Assembly: GCF_009848685.1 (NCBI RefSeq)
Contig: NZ_WXTX01000004.1
Span: 124,001-188,000, forward strand
Origin: Andreprevotia sp. IGB-42
GTDB lineage: Bacteria > Pseudomonadota > Gammaproteobacteria > Burkholderiales > Chitinibacteraceae
Direction of reading: 5' to 3'
DNA: 64,000 bases
Each line of letters opens with the position of its first letter. The stretch's first letter is position 1. A program made the position numbers and the translations under genes. A model generated the notes under the pieces. The model was not told the origin of the DNA and did not search any database. It saw nothing but the letters and a program-made list of their open reading frames with translations. Positions 34,642 to 45,303 of the stretch are shown here, one piece after another.

Positions 34642-35481
34642 TTATTCGTAAGCGAGGGCAATGGCGGCTTCGGGCAATACCGGCGCCGGCGGCACGACCG
34701 AACCGTGCGAGATCAGCTCGGTGGCCAGCGGGCCGTAGATTTCGCGCAGCAGGTCGGGGGTCAGTTTTGCCGGCAGACCGTCGTACACCACACGGCCCTG
34801 GTGCAGCGCGATCACGCGCTGGCAATAGCGCATGGCCACGTCCACCTGGTGCAGCGATACGATCACCGTGGTGCCGTGGTCGCGGTTGATGCGTGCCAGC
34901 GACTCCATCACCTTGCGGGCCGCCTCCGGATCAAGCGAGGCTATCGGTTCGTCCGCCAGGATCAGCCGTGCCTCCTGCACCAGCGTGCGGGCAATCGCCG
35001 CGCGCTGCTGCTGGCCGCCAGACAGCGTGGACGCGCGCTGGCGTGCGTATTTGTCTATGCCCACCTGGGCCAGCGCCGCCAGGCCACGGTCGCGCTCGGC
35101 CTGGGTAAACCATTTGAAGACCGAACGCCACGCCGGTACCCGGTGCAGCATGCCGGTCAGCACATTGGTCAGCAGCGGCAGCCGCCCCACCAAGTTGAAC
35201 TGCTGGAAAACAAAGCCGATCTGCACGCGCGTGCTGCGCACATCGCGCGCCAGCTTGCCGTTCTCCTGCACGCGCTTGCCGAACACGCTGATGCTGCCCG
35301 CACCCTTGTCGGCACAGACGAATCCTGCGATATGGCGCAGCAAGGTGGATTTGCCCGAGCCCGATGCGCCCAGCAACACCACCATCTCGCCCTCGTTCAC
35401 GCTCAGGCTGATGTCATCCAGTGCACGCGTGCCCGGCGTAAAACTCTTGCTCAAATGCTGTACTTCCAAAGCAGCGGCCAT
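34642..35481 (-). CDS. phnC: PhnC, phosphonate ABC transporter ATPase
   Basis: A 279-aa ABC ATPase with Walker [10 protein letters not shown], signature [13 protein letters not shown] and Walker [31 protein letters not shown] is a PhnC landmark. It is the first gene of phnCDE-PhnZ-like, with the PhnF-type element 59 bp upstream. Confidence 0.94.
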   Translation of the reverse strand: MAAALEVQHLSKSFTPGTRALDDISLSVNEGEMVVLLGASGSGKSTLLRHIAGFVCADKGAGSISVFGKRVQENGKLARDVRSTRVQIGFVFQQFNLVGRLPLLTNVLTGMLHRVPAWRSVFKWFTQAERDRGLAALAQVGIDKYARQRASTLSGGQQQRAAIARTLVQEARLILADEPIASLDPEAARKVMESLARINRDHGTTVIVSLHQVDVAMRYCQRVIALHQGRVVYDGLPAKLTPDLLREIYGPLATELISHGSVVPPAPVLPEAAIALAYE

Positions 35482-35539
35482 TCGTCCACTCCTGGCGAAA
35501 CAATGGCGCCGATTGTGACCACCGCAGATGAAAGAGAGA

Positions 35540-35549
35540 TGTCTATACA
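35540..35549. promoter_or_regulatory. PhnF-type element before phnC
   Basis: TGTCTATACA fits GT-N-TA-N-AC exactly and lies 59 bp before phnC, linking transport to the C-P lyase regulon. Confidence 0.65.
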
Positions 35550-35649
35550 ATGAACAACAGATGACGGGGCATGACTGTCCATCCCCGCGTAAGCACGCTG
35601 AAATCCGCCCCGCTGGAAGTCGCCTGCGGATCCCGCTTTTCCGCCTGGA

Positions 35650-35682
35650 AAAAACAAAACCGGCCCTTGCCGGGGCCGGTTT
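35650..35682 (-). terminator. Intrinsic terminator of the eight-gene AAA+/flotillin operon
   Basis: On the minus strand AAACCGGCCC-cggcaa-GGGCCGGTTT is followed by a T-rich run. It lies about 100 bp beyond the AAA+ stop codon. Confidence 0.85.
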
Positions 35683-35779
35683 GAACAGGGCGCGGTGACG
35701 CTGATCTACAAAAGCACGACAGCCGGGAAGCTGCCCTTGCGCCGGATGCCGCTGCATGGCTGCTTGCAGCAGCGCATTG

Positions 35780-38700
35780 CTACTCCGCCTTCTTCGCCGC
35801 CACGCTGGCCGGCTTGCCGATGGATTGTTGCAGGTCGGCATCCAGCTGCTTGATCTGCTCCGATATCTGTTGCACCCGGTCCCAGATATCGTGGTCGAGG
35901 CGGATCTTGTGCTGCATCGCGCTGATGACCGGTATCAATGCATGCTCGTACGCATGCGCCAATCCCTGCAACACCTTGACAAGCTCGGGTTGCGGCGGGA
36001 TGGTGATCTCCGGCTGGATGCCGCGCAACGCCGCATCGATGTTTGCCAGGCCATCCCGGCATTCGCGCGCCACCGCAACACCCGGGTCGGGCTTTTCCAG
36101 TTGCGCGCTGATGCCGGACAGCGCATCGACGATGCGCGCACTGCCCTGTTCGCCCGCCAGCCGGCTGTCGATCGCCCCCAGCGCCTGCACCATGTGCGAT
36201 ACCTGCTGCGCGATCCGCGTTGCGCCATCGGCATCTGCGCCCCCCATGCGCTTGTGGTTGAGAAAATCACGCCGTATCTGTTCCCAGCGCTCGTGTTCTT
36301 CCGGGGTGAGCGCACCTTGCAATTGGGCCAGCTTGAGCAGGTTTTCCTCCGCGCCACTGGTGAGCGTTTGCGCTTCGCCCAGATAGTGATCGCGCACCAT
36401 GCTGACGAGTTCGACATCGTTCATGATCGCCGACACGCGCATCGCCAGCTTGGCCATGTTGCGGTAACTGCCCTGCAGCCTGAACGGCGGCTCGACACGA
36501 TACGCATCCGCCTGCGCGGCCGATGCAATGTAGGCAGCGTTCACCTTCATCAGCAGTTCGCGCACCACGAACAGCTTTTGCAATACCGCGACGATTTCGC
36601 CCGCTTCCGCACTGCCGTAAGCATGCTTGAAATCGGTCAGCGGTACCGTGTCGCCGGCGGCCAGCCGCAGGAAGCGCCCGATATCGGCCGGGTCGCGATT
36701 GGCCAGCGGTGCAAGCACCGGGTTGGCGGTCAGGCTGTTCTCTAAATAAGACAGTGCGAACAACTGCTCGCGGCCGGACAACACATCACCCAGGTTGTAG
36801 ATGTCCGCCCGGTTGGCCAGCATGTCCGGAATGCGGAATGCATCGCCGGTTTCGGTATACGGGTTGCCGGCCATCACTACGCAGAAGCGCTTGCCGCGCA
36901 GGTCATAGCTGCGTGGCTCGCCGCGCCACAGTCCTTCGATGCGGCGCGTGCCGTCGCACAGCGCGATGAAACGCTGCAGGAATTCCGGATTGGTGTGCTG
37001 GATATCGTCGAGATACAGCATCACGTTGTTGCTCATCGCTAGGCCGAAGTTGAGCTTTTCCAGCTCCTGCCGGGCGGCACTGTTGCCGGCCTGCGCCGGA
37101 TCGAGCGTGGTGACCTCATGCCCCAGCGCCGGGCAGTTGATACGCACGAACACCAGCCCCAGCCGGTTGGCCACGTATTCCATCAGCGTGGTCTTGCCGT
37201 AACCGGGCGGTGAAATCAGCAGCAGCAGCCCCATCAGGTCGCCACGGCGGGTTTCACCGGCGGTGCCGATCTGTTTGGCAAGGTTGTCGCCGATCAGTTG
37301 CAGGTATACCTGGTCGATCAACTGGTTGCGCACGAAGCCCGACAGCGGCTTGGCCTGGTATTGCTCCAGCCGCAATGCCTTGCGATGCGTATCCACGCAC
37401 GTCTGGCGCAGTTTCTGCAGTGCCTCGAATGGCGGCACCACGTGGGTATCGTAGCCGGTCAGCCGCTGGCGGAATTCGTTCAGGTCCAGCGCCAGCGCGC
37501 CCTCCTTCACCCGGCCATGCTGGCCCAGCAGGCCGGCGAGCGACACATTCAGCGCCACGCTGATGCGGCGACGCGGCAGCTCGGCCAGCAGCAGCGCGGC
37601 GGCTTCCGGCGCGAAGGCGGCAGGCAGGCTGGCGCCCTCTGCCACCGCTTCGCACCAGTGCTGCGCCAGATACCAGCGCTGCGCCAGCGTACCGGCCTGC
37701 AAGCCGGCTTGCAGCGCACCCATCGCGCCACGCCGTTCCAGTTGCTGGTTCAGTTGCGCCACCAGATCAAGCGCATCGCCGCTGGCCGCCCAATCCGGCA
37801 GCCCGCTGGTCAGCTCGGCCAGCAGGTAATCGACTACGCTACCCAGCAAGGCGGCATCGGCCGGCAGGCCCTCGCGCCCGACGAAGGCGGCGCAATGCGT
37901 GCCCAGGCTATCGCGCAGGCTGTGCAAGGCCTTGTGCTGACCGAACTCCTGCGCGATGCGGCGCGCGTTATCGGCACGGATGCGCCACACGGGTTTCTCC
38001 GCCTCCCACACGCCGTGCTGCCAGCACAGGATGGCCAGCGCACGCGGCAGCGGGCCGAAGCGCAGCAGCCCGGCATCGCGGTCCATCGGCAGCAATGCCG
38101 CCAAGATCAGGCCGGCATCATGGTCGTGCACCCCTTTCTGGTATCCCTCCTGATAGCGCGGCGCGGCGAATTCGCGCACCAGCGGCAGCAGGCCAGCCTC
38201 GTGGTTGAGTGCGGCAAACAATATATCCGCCGGCAGATCGCCGGCATGCATGGCCTTGAGCATCTGCCACGCCAGGTATTCGGCACGATAGACATCGTCG
38301 TTTTCCGAAACCAGCGCCTGCGCCCAGAACGGCCGCAATGCATCCAGTGCCGGATCACGCACCGGATCGAAAAAATCAGTGCCGGTTACATGCAGGCACA
38401 GCTCGCCATCGCGGCTGACCAGGGTGAGATCAACGGCCTGCGTGGAAACCGTAAAGGTGTGCTTGCCCAGGCGGATGCCATCCGCGGTGAACAGGTCACC
38501 CTTGTCGCGCTGGATGCGTACTGCGTTGTCGCGCAGCGTTTTCACGCGGGCATCCAGCGTATCGGCCTGCACGCCGTCGCCCAGCGCACGCAACTGCTCC
38601 ACCAAGCCACGCAGCTTCACCACCATCGCATCTGCCGCGAAGTAGCTGTGCAGCTCATCGGGCGTGACAAAACGGCTGATGCGTTTCTCGATGCCGGCCA

Positions 38701-41032
38701 GGATGCGCGTGGCGGCAGCCGCAATCGACTGCACGCGTTGCTGGCGCGCATCCAGCAAGGTCTGGCGCCGACCGGCAAACGCTTCCATCACCGCTTCGCG
38801 CTTGGCGAGGATATCGGTAAGGAAAGTCTCCTGCGCGCCGAAACGCGTTTCCAGATCTTCAAGCTGGGTGAGCAGCAGCGTTTGCGATTCCTCGCATTGC
38901 TCGGGGCTGGCGGCCAGATCGAGTGCATTGGCCACGCTTTGCGCAAACAGCTTGAACTGCGCCCCAAACTCGGCACTCGATTCGCTGACCGCCAGCGTAT
39001 CGCGCCGGCTGCGCGCAGCTGCGCGTACCTGGTTGAGCCGCGCGTAGACTTCGCTCACTGCATCAAGGATGCGCGTGCGCACTGTCGGGTCGCCGCTTTC
39101 CAGCCCGGACAGCAGCTCGGTCAGCAGGTCCAGCCCGGCAGCGGTGTTGTCCAGCGCATCCAGTTGCGGCGCCAGCAATGCCACGCTGCCGACGGCGGGC
39201 AGCTCGGCGGCGATACGCTCCAGCTCCTGGTGATAGGGCGCAAAGGCTTTTTCATCGGCAAGAAAGCGGATGGTTTCATCGGCGATGCGTGTCTGCTCAC
39301 TGGCCAGTGCGTCGTCCAGCTGCTGCAGCCGTGGCAGGTCGATATAGCGTTGTTCGCGCAGCGCCAGCAATTCGCCGCGCTGGCGGCGCAGCTGCGCCAA
39401 TGCATCGACAAACTGCTGCGGCAAACGCCAGATGGTGGCGGCAATATCGGTCAGCAGCTGCTTGTTGCCCGCCTCGGCCAGCGCCAGCGCCTGCGTGGCT
39501 GCCTTGCGGATGCTCTGCACCTTGTCGAATTCATCCAGCGCCAGCCTTGCGGTATCGGCAATGGTTTTCAGCGCCTGGTCCAGCGCGCCGGCTTCGTCGG
39601 CGCCCAGCCAGAAATAGCCATCCAGCAGGCGGGAAATGGCGCGCAACAGGTCTTCGTACGCCAGCCGGCTGGGCACCTGTTCGCGCGTGCTGCGCGCAAT
39701 GCCATACAGCTCGGAGATGCCGCGCACCAGCTCGGCATTGCCGATACGGCCGAAAAAGCCGGTGGGCGGGGCGCTGGCGGCAAACTCTTCGCTGCAGAAA
39801 GGCGTGGCCCACAGCTGCATCGGGTGCGTGCGGCTGGCTTCTTCGCCCTCGATGGTGAACAGCAGCACGCGGCCATCGTCAAAGCGGGCGTAGCCATTGC
39901 TGAACAGCGGCGACGACAGCGCCTTGTCGATCAGGTTGTACGCGAGCAGCGCCAGGCGGCCGGCTTGCGGCTCGTAGAAGATGTACAGCACGTCCTCGCC
40001 ATTGGGCGAGCGGATCATGCGCTTGAACTTGAAGCCGCCTACATCCTCGGCAAAAGTCTTGTATTCGCCATTCTGCAGGTAGCAGCCGCCGGGGAAGACG
40101 ATGCCGTGGTCTTCCGGCAGTTGCACGCAGGATTCACCGATCTGGTCGATGCGCACCACCTGCAGCGTGCGGGCGTTGTACACCAGGTAGCGATAAGCAG
40201 TTTCGCGGTAAGGCAGGATTTTCAGCAGGATCAGCGTGCCCAGCCGCGCGTAGCTGATCTCTGCATCGTTGAGCGACTGCTGCGCATCATCCACCGGATC
40301 GCTGAAGATGCCCTTGCCCACCTCGGTATTGTTTTCGATCTTGACGGTGAGGTCACCGCCGATGGTTTCGACAAACAGCGTATCGAGGATGTTGACGTGC
40401 GGGTGCTTGCCATTCACATGATCGGCACGCGTGGTGGTGATCCATTCAAAGTCATGTGACGGCGGCAGCACGATATCGCGCTCGCCCCGGTTATCGATGT
40501 ACTGCGACACCGCACCGGATTTATCCAGTTGCCAGCGGAATACGCGCACATCGGTCGGCCGCATGCCGATCTGGAACGCCACCAGCAGTTTATCGGCGGT
40601 TACCCGCAGTTGCCGCAGGCTGGTGTCCTTGTAGTACGCATACAGCTCGCGGAAATCTGCGGCAAACCGCGCGTCATCGAGGAAGCTGCCAGCGGTGCTG
40701 ACGCTCTGCAGCTCGATCTGCTCGCCCTCGCCAGTCAGCCGGTACAGGCTGAATACATCATCGATGCGCGTTTCCTTGCGCAGCCCGATATACACGTTGT
40801 AACCGAACAGCAGCAGATCGCCCACGCGCACCAGATCACGCGCCTGGCAGCTGTTTTCGGTGCGCGCACGCGTGCGGCCAAGCAGGCGCAGTTCGGCGCG
40901 GCCAAAGGCGGCAAGGCGCGCATCGTTCAGCGCCGCCGTCTTGCCGGACAGCGCTTCCCCTTGCGTGGCCAGCCGCTGGCGCAGCAAATCATAGCCGCCA
41001 CTGGCGGCCAGGTCGTGCTCTACGGTCGTCAT
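35780..41032 (-). CDS. Giant AAA+ coiled-coil protein (annotated elsewhere as DNA repair ATPase)
   Basis: A 1750-aa protein, the largest in the window. The first 430 residues are beta-rich (repeated [16 protein letters not shown]-type strands suggest a propeller). Roughly 450-1000 is long coiled coil with heptad-like Leu/Ala runs. From about 1250 comes a MoxR-like AAA+ domain: Walker A PPGYGKTT (K1280), Walker B YLDDIQH (D1342, D1343), then a helical lid and a C-terminal coil. The family is often named DNA repair ATPase, but no nuclease or DNA-binding motif is visible. It is the last gene after flotillin, PspA-like and YqiJ, so a role in membrane remodelling is more likely; that is inference. 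Confidence 0.75.
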   Translation of the reverse strand: MTTVEHDLAASGGYDLLRQRLATQGEALSGKTAALNDARLAAFGRAELRLLGRTRARTENSCQARDLVRVGDLLLFGYNVYIGLRKETRIDDVFSLYRLTGEGEQIELQSVSTAGSFLDDARFAADFRELYAYYKDTSLRQLRVTADKLLVAFQIGMRPTDVRVFRWQLDKSGAVSQYIDNRGERDIVLPPSHDFEWITTTRADHVNGKHPHVNILDTLFVETIGGDLTVKIENNTEVGKGIFSDPVDDAQQSLNDAEISYARLGTLILLKILPYRETAYRYLVYNARTLQVVRIDQIGESCVQLPEDHGIVFPGGCYLQNGEYKTFAEDVGGFKFKRMIRSPNGEDVLYIFYEPQAGRLALLAYNLIDKALSSPLFSNGYARFDDGRVLLFTIEGEEASRTHPMQLWATPFCSEEFAASAPPTGFFGRIGNAELVRGISELYGIARSTREQVPSRLAYEDLLRAISRLLDGYFWLGADEAGALDQALKTIADTARLALDEFDKVQSIRKAATQALALAEAGNKQLLTDIAATIWRLPQQFVDALAQLRRQRGELLALREQRYIDLPRLQQLDDALASEQTRIADETIRFLADEKAFAPYHQELERIAAELPAVGSVALLAPQLDALDNTAAGLDLLTELLSGLESGDPTVRTRILDAVSEVYARLNQVRAAARSRRDTLAVSESSAEFGAQFKLFAQSVANALDLAASPEQCEESQTLLLTQLEDLETRFGAQETFLTDILAKREAVMEAFAGRRQTLLDARQQRVQSIAAAATRILAGIEKRISRFVTPDELHSYFAADAMVVKLRGLVEQLRALGDGVQADTLDARVKTLRDNAVRIQRDKGDLFTADGIRLGKHTFTVSTQAVDLTLVSRDGELCLHVTGTDFFDPVRDPALDALRPFWAQALVSENDDVYRAEYLAWQMLKAMHAGDLPADILFAALNHEAGLLPLVREFAAPRYQEGYQKGVHDHDAGLILAALLPMDRDAGLLRFGPLPRALAILCWQHGVWEAEKPVWRIRADNARRIAQEFGQHKALHSLRDSLGTHCAAFVGREGLPADAALLGSVVDYLLAELTSGLPDWAASGDALDLVAQLNQQLERRGAMGALQAGLQAGTLAQRWYLAQHWCEAVAEGASLPAAFAPEAAALLLAELPRRRISVALNVSLAGLLGQHGRVKEGALALDLNEFRQRLTGYDTHVVPPFEALQKLRQTCVDTHRKALRLEQYQAKPLSGFVRNQLIDQVYLQLIGDNLAKQIGTAGETRRGDLMGLLLLISPPGYGKTTLMEYVANRLGLVFVRINCPALGHEVTTLDPAQAGNSAARQELEKLNFGLAMSNNVMLYLDDIQHTNPEFLQRFIALCDGTRRIEGLWRGEPRSYDLRGKRFCVVMAGNPYTETGDAFRIPDMLANRADIYNLGDVLSGREQLFALSYLENSLTANPVLAPLANRDPADIGRFLRLAAGDTVPLTDFKHAYGSAEAGEIVAVLQKLFVVRELLMKVNAAYIASAAQADAYRVEPPFRLQGSYRNMAKLAMRVSAIMNDVELVSMVRDHYLGEAQTLTSGAEENLLKLAQLQGALTPEEHERWEQIRRDFLNHKRMGGADADGATRIAQQVSHMVQALGAIDSRLAGEQGSARIVDALSGISAQLEKPDPGVAVARECRDGLANIDAALRGIQPEITIPPQPELVKVLQGLAHAYEHALIPVISAMQHKIRLDHDIWDRVQQISEQIKQLDADLQQSIGKPASVAAKKAE

Positions 41033-41089
41033 GAACTAACCTTGAATAGGGCGATGGATCAACGGCAACAGATCGATGGCACGAGCCAT

Positions 41090-41647
41090 TCAGTCAGCGG
41101 GTTTCTGCAGGAAGGCCAGCAGCTCGGTGCGGTGCGGATGTGCGGCCAGCCAGTCGCGCGTCTGCTGCAGCCGCGCATAATCGTCCGCGCCGAAGCGCTC
41201 GATGTAGCTGGCCTGCTGGCGCTGGCGCGCTTCCGCCTCGCGGATTTCGCGCTGGCCGGCATCGCCGATGATCTGCAACAGCCGGTATGTGCAGCCATCC
41301 TGCTGCAGTGCCGCCCATTCCGCAGCATCCATCCACACGCCATTGCACGGGACGCAGCGGTCCACCCGGGCTGGATGATGGCTGGCCAGCCGGTATTTCT
41401 GCATCAGTGCGCCGCATTGCGGGCAACACAAGGCCCGTGGCGATGTCTCTGCCACGAACACCAGTTGCGGCGCAGTTGCCAGCAACGGCCCCTCAGCCGA
41501 TGCCGCCAATACATCCGCCGCAGCGCGCACCCAGCGCTGGTACACCTCGAGATCGAGCCAGAAACCGCCATCGCTGCTCACCAGCGCGGTGAGCCCCGTG
41601 GCGATTTCCAGCGGTTGCAATGGCTGTTGATTGGTCGGTGAGTTCAT
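41090..41647 (-). CDS. TFIIB-type zinc-ribbon protein
   Basis: A 185-aa soluble protein. CCPQCGALMQKYRL followed by CVPCNGVWMDAAEW is the zf-TFIIB-like ribbon (CxxC...CxxC) with the conserved GVWLD-type tail. The C-terminal half is charged helix. The start MNSPTNQQ has GGAGG four bases before. It sits between flotillin and the AAA+ gene and may be an adaptor. Function unknown. Confidence 0.8.
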   Translation of the reverse strand: MNSPTNQQPLQPLEIATGLTALVSSDGGFWLDLEVYQRWVRAAADVLAASAEGPLLATAPQLVFVAETSPRALCCPQCGALMQKYRLASHHPARVDRCVPCNGVWMDAAEWAALQQDGCTYRLLQIIGDAGQREIREAEARQRQQASYIERFGADDYARLQQTRDWLAAHPHRTELLAFLQKPAD

Positions 41648-41716
41648 GTGGCCTCCGGTATCGCTGCAAACATGTGTTGTATTCATCATTGCCGGCGGCA
41701 CCGCCGCCGGCTTAGC

Positions 41717-43858
41717 TCACACTGCGGGCCTGAGCGTCTGCAGCAATTGCGCCAGTGCCTGCTGCGTAGCCGGGCTGCCGTCCTTGCCCACCTTGTGCAG
41801 CAAGCTGGCTACCGACAGGTTCTGCAATTCATCCGCCGAGCTGCCCAGGCTGCCGAGCAGGCCCTTGGCATCAGTGATCAGGTCGCGCTCGCCAGCCAGG
41901 TGATCCTTCAACGCCAGTTGCAGCGTATCGCTCTTGGCAATGGTGCCGTCGATGGCCTTGCCGATGGCCAGCGAATTGACGAACTTGCCGAAGTAGTCGC
42001 CCTCGCCCCCCACGATATCGATGCGCGCCTTGGACAGCGCCTCGCTCAGCACCAGCGCCTGCTCGCGGGCAATGCCGGTATTGGCTTCGATGGCCTGCAT
42101 GGTTTCGATGTGTGCGTAATCGAGGCGCAAACGGAATTCTTCGTGTGCGCGCACCGCATCGCTCATGCTCTGCATCGCGCCGAACTTCTCTGCCAGGCCC
42201 TTGGATTCGGCAGCAAGGCGCGCTTCGATCACGTTCGCCTCGGCTTCGCCGCGCTTGGTCATGGCAAATGCGGCGGCTTCGCCCTGCTTGGCCACGGCAT
42301 CCGCATCGGCTGCCTTCACCTGCACATCGGCAAGGCCCAGCTTCTCGCGGCCGGTGGCTTCCGCTTCCATTTTCAGGCGCAGCGCATCGGCTTCGGCAGC
42401 GCCTTGCTTGGCAACCGCTTCGGCATCGGCGATCCGGATGCGCGCCTGTGCCAGGCCATCCTTCTCTTTCGCATCGGCCTGCACGTTCATCACGCGGGCA
42501 GCGGCAAGGCCCGGCGCAGCGTCGATCGCTTCCATGCCTTCGGCTTCGCGCTTTTTCGCTTCAGCGTCTTTCTCCGCCACCTTGAGCTTGGCATCGGCCA
42601 GGGTCAGCTCTTCGTTGGCCTTGAACTTGGCCCGGCGCTCGTCGGCTTCTGCAGCCTTCACTTGCAGCACCATTTTTTCTTCTGCCTGCGCTTCCGCTCC
42701 GATCACCACCGCCTTGCGGGTGCGGTCGGCCTCGGCCACCATGCGCAGTTCCTTGATCGCCTCTTCCTGCTCGGCCACCGTGCGTTCCACCACGATGCGC
42801 TCGCGGATCACGTCGGCAATCGCTTTTTTCTCGACTTCGATCACGCGTTCCTTGTTGATTTCCTGCAGTGCCACTTCGCGCTCGCGATCAACGATTTCCA
42901 GCGAACGGGCACGGGTGACCTTTTCTTCCTCGATGGCCACCGCACGCTTGCGGTTGTTCTCGGCCACTTCCTTCTCGCGCTGCATGTTTTCCTGCTGCAC
43001 GGCAATCTGCTGATCGGCCTGGATGCGCGCCAGCTCGGCCTTGGCATGCTCTTCCGACTTCACACGATCGGCCTCGGATTTCTCCCGCGCCTGCACGGTG
43101 GCAATCTCGCGCTGCTGGCGTGCTTCTGCCTCGCTCTGCTGGCGTTGCAGCGACAGGATGGCCTCGGTGGTTTCCACGTCCTTTTTCTTGATCTGCATCT
43201 GTTCATTGCGCTGCAGCTCGTTGGTGGTGACGTGCTGGATGGCGGTCAGCTCGGTGATCTTGCGGATACCCTGCGCATCGAGGATGTTGTTGCGGTCGAG
43301 CTTGTCCAGCGGCGTCTGCTCGAGGTAGTCGATGGCCGCGTCTTCCAGCACGTAGCCGGACAGGTTGTCGCCGATCTGGCGGATGATCTCGTCGCGGAAC
43401 TTGTCGCGTGCCTGATAAAGGTCTTCGAAATCCATCGCCTTGCCCACGGTCTTCAGCGCCTCGGCAAACTTGGCGGCAAACAGCTCTTCCAGCGTCTCCT
43501 GGCTGGAGGCGCGCTCACACCCCACGGTCTGCGCGACGCGCAGCACATCTTCCGCAGCCTTGTTCACGTGCACGAAGAACGTCACTTCGATATCGGCACG
43601 GATATTGTCGCGGCAGATCAGCCCGGCATTGCCGGCACGCTTGATGACGATGGTCTTGAGCGAGATATCCATCAATTCCATCTTGTGGATCACCGGATAG
43701 ACCATGCGGCCGGTAAAGGTGACTTCGGGCTCGCTGCGCAGCGTGTTCACGATCATCGCCTTGCCCTGTTCCACCTTGTGGTAGAACTTGATGAACATGA
43801 GAAAGGCGCAAAACAGGAAGAAGGCGAAGATGCCGATCGCCATCAGGATGGGGGTCAT
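41717..43858 (-). CDS. yqiK: Flotillin-like SPFH protein (YqiK)
   Basis: A 713-aa membrane-anchored scaffold. One N-terminal helix (LMAIGIFAFFLFCAFLMFIK) anchors it; the SPFH/band-7 domain covers about 30-220 (EVTFTGRMVYPVIHKMELMD, AEVTFFVHV-like strand). From about 230 to 560 is Ala/Glu-rich coiled coil, and the rest is the flotillin C-terminus. Flotillins organise membrane microdomains. YqiJ is directly upstream, as in E. coli yqiJK. Confidence 0.92.
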   Translation of the reverse strand: MTPILMAIGIFAFFLFCAFLMFIKFYHKVEQGKAMIVNTLRSEPEVTFTGRMVYPVIHKMELMDISLKTIVIKRAGNAGLICRDNIRADIEVTFFVHVNKAAEDVLRVAQTVGCERASSQETLEELFAAKFAEALKTVGKAMDFEDLYQARDKFRDEIIRQIGDNLSGYVLEDAAIDYLEQTPLDKLDRNNILDAQGIRKITELTAIQHVTTNELQRNEQMQIKKKDVETTEAILSLQRQQSEAEARQQREIATVQAREKSEADRVKSEEHAKAELARIQADQQIAVQQENMQREKEVAENNRKRAVAIEEEKVTRARSLEIVDREREVALQEINKERVIEVEKKAIADVIRERIVVERTVAEQEEAIKELRMVAEADRTRKAVVIGAEAQAEEKMVLQVKAAEADERRAKFKANEELTLADAKLKVAEKDAEAKKREAEGMEAIDAAPGLAAARVMNVQADAKEKDGLAQARIRIADAEAVAKQGAAEADALRLKMEAEATGREKLGLADVQVKAADADAVAKQGEAAAFAMTKRGEAEANVIEARLAAESKGLAEKFGAMQSMSDAVRAHEEFRLRLDYAHIETMQAIEANTGIAREQALVLSEALSKARIDIVGGEGDYFGKFVNSLAIGKAIDGTIAKSDTLQLALKDHLAGERDLITDAKGLLGSLGSSADELQNLSVASLLHKVGKDGSPATQQALAQLLQTLRPAV

Positions 43859-43924
43859 GACTGCTCCTGGAATTATGGGTATGGATACGGTTGATGTGCA
43901 GCGCGGGTCGCTCTGATGGCTACA

Positions 43925-44563
43925 TCAGCGGTCCCCTTCATCGACAGCCACCACGGTGTAAACGTCGCGGCTGGCGTCGTAATCGGTAATCAGCGCGTGA
44001 TGCCCACGCGCCAGGGTGTTCGGGCTGCTGGCGGCGATGCGGATATTGAAAGGCGCGCCACCGCTAGCCACTTCGGCGCGGCCGAATTTCTCGTCCACGG
44101 ACTGGGTACTGATCCGGCAGACGCTGCCTACCAGCACCGCCTTGCTCACCGCGTTATGCGTGACGAACAGCCCACGCAGCGGCCGCAGCGTGATGGCCGT
44201 TGCCGGCAGCGCCAGCGCAAAGCTCACCAGCAGCAACACGGCGCCCAGTGCGTAGTGCAACACCGTGGGCAACCACAGCAGGTACTGGTGCGCCAGCGCG
44301 GAAAACAGCCAGCCATACAGCGAGATCAAGGTGATCACGATGGAGAACGGCACGCTGCCCAGCCCCAGCGCCATCAGCTTGGCGGCAAAATCGCCCATCT
44401 CGTGGCCATCCGCATGCATCTCGGCATGGCCGCCATGGTGCAGGTGCAGGGCGTCGTCGGCCATGCCCAGCAACGATGCCAGCCAGTACAGCAGCGCCAC
44501 GCCGAGCAACACCGTCCAGATCGCCGTCGGGAAGGTAGTTGCGGTTTCAATCAACCTGTCCAT
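43925..44563 (-). CDS. yqiJ: YqiJ-family membrane protein with OB-type C-terminus
   Basis: A 212-aa protein with three predicted membrane helices (about 13-33, 65-90, 100-125) and a soluble C-terminal beta domain of the NfeD/OB type. The start MDRLIETA has a GGGGAG site before it; the open frame above it is not membrane-like. The loop after helix 1 is His-rich (ALHLHHGGHAEMHADGHEMG). YqiJ pairs with flotillin, as NfeD does in other bacteria. Metal binding by the loop is speculation. Confidence 0.88.
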   Translation of the reverse strand: MDRLIETATTFPTAIWTVLLGVALLYWLASLLGMADDALHLHHGGHAEMHADGHEMGDFAAKLMALGLGSVPFSIVITLISLYGWLFSALAHQYLLWLPTVLHYALGAVLLLVSFALALPATAITLRPLRGLFVTHNAVSKAVLVGSVCRISTQSVDEKFGRAEVASGGAPFNIRIAASSPNTLARGHHALITDYDASRDVYTVVAVDEGDR

Positions 44564-44710
44564 GCCCGCTCCCCTGCTTGGTCTGGCAGCGCAGACCGCT
44601 GCCATTCAGGCCATTGGCATACAGCGCGGGCAGCAGCCTGCGTTGCCGGCAACGCATTGCGGCGCTCTGTGGTCACTTCGTTCTCTCCCTGCTGTGCCGG
44701 TCAGGCCGGT

Positions 44711-44977
44711 TTATTGTGCTGATTCACGCCACAATGGCGTTCTGCACTGTGCGCAAAGGATACGGCGGCGGAAATCGGTCATCCCCAACAACCCCACATC
44801 CAGCGTGGTTGCCGTGCTGCATTGCTTGCACAGCCCACCGTGTTGCGTGTGATATTCATGCTGCGTGGGCAAGCGCTCCCAGTGGCGCTGGGCGCCTGGC
44901 GAGTAAAGCACCAGCCAGTAAAACAGCGCGGCAAACAGCAACAGCAGCGGCAGCCCCAGAAAAATTTCAAGCATCAT
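44711..44977 (-). CDS. Small membrane protein with zinc-ribbon tail
   Basis: An 88-aa protein: one N-terminal helix (EIFLGLPLLLLFAALFYWLV) then a cytoplasmic or periplasmic tail with CKQC and CAQC spaced by about 25 residues, a candidate zinc site. The start overlaps the stop of the 109-aa gene by four bases. No named family is recognised. A 147-bp gap before yqiJ holds nothing I can identify. Confidence 0.7.
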   Translation of the reverse strand: MMLEIFLGLPLLLLFAALFYWLVLYSPGAQRHWERLPTQHEYHTQHGGLCKQCSTATTLDVGLLGMTDFRRRILCAQCRTPLWRESAQ

Positions 44978-45303
44978 ACTTTTTTCTTACGCGCAAATTC
45001 AATCAATGCGGCAAGTGCCTGCTCCTTGATCTCCAGCCGTTGCGTTTCCGCCAGTCCGTAGCGTCCGGCCAGGATGCGGTAATCATCGTCGGACAGCGTC
45101 ACCGTCAGCCGCGGGCGCTTGGGCCGGCCCGAAACCGGCAATCCGAGCACATGGCGGATCTGGTCCGAGTTGCTGATGTTCTGCTCGAACGCGGCACGGC
45201 GTACCACCTGCAGCACCTCGTCCTCCACATCGAACGCCACCTGCACCGCACGGATGGCCGGATCGGAGCGTTGCCAGCGCTCCGGCAGCTTGGGCGTACT
45301 CAT
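44974..45303 (-). CDS. Conserved-context protein of unknown function
   Basis: A 109-aa soluble, basic protein with no signal peptide or membrane helix. Residues 20-60 (VEDEVLQVVRRAAFEQNISN) and 65-100 (RPRLTVTLSDDDYRILAGRY) look like two helical or ribbon-helix-helix-like halves. It overlaps both neighbours by four bases, so it is translated with PspA-like and the zinc-ribbon protein. I do not recognise it; an adaptor or DNA-binding regulator of the operon is possible. Confidence 0.65.
   Translation of the reverse strand: MSTPKLPERWQRSDPAIRAVQVAFDVEDEVLQVVRRAAFEQNISNSDQIRHVLGLPVSGRPKRPRLTVTLSDDDYRILAGRYGLAETQRLEIKEQALAALIEFARKKKV

Larger units (their letters stand above)
35482..35779. other. 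Intergenic region between phnC and the AAA+ gene
   Basis: This 298-bp gap holds no gene. It contains the phnC promoter side with the element at 35540 and the terminator of the neighbouring minus-strand operon at 35650-35682. Nothing else is recognised. Confidence 0.6.

Noticed and set aside
37298-40459. 1053-aa open frame on the plus strand opposite the AAA+ gene
   Set aside because: It is the antisense of a strongly coding gene in GC-rich DNA, has a low-complexity Gln/Arg/His composition and no ribosome site.
41648-43894. 748-aa plus-strand frame opposite flotillin
   Set aside because: Repetitive Phe/Leu/His-rich product arising from the antisense of Ala/Glu-rich coiled coil.
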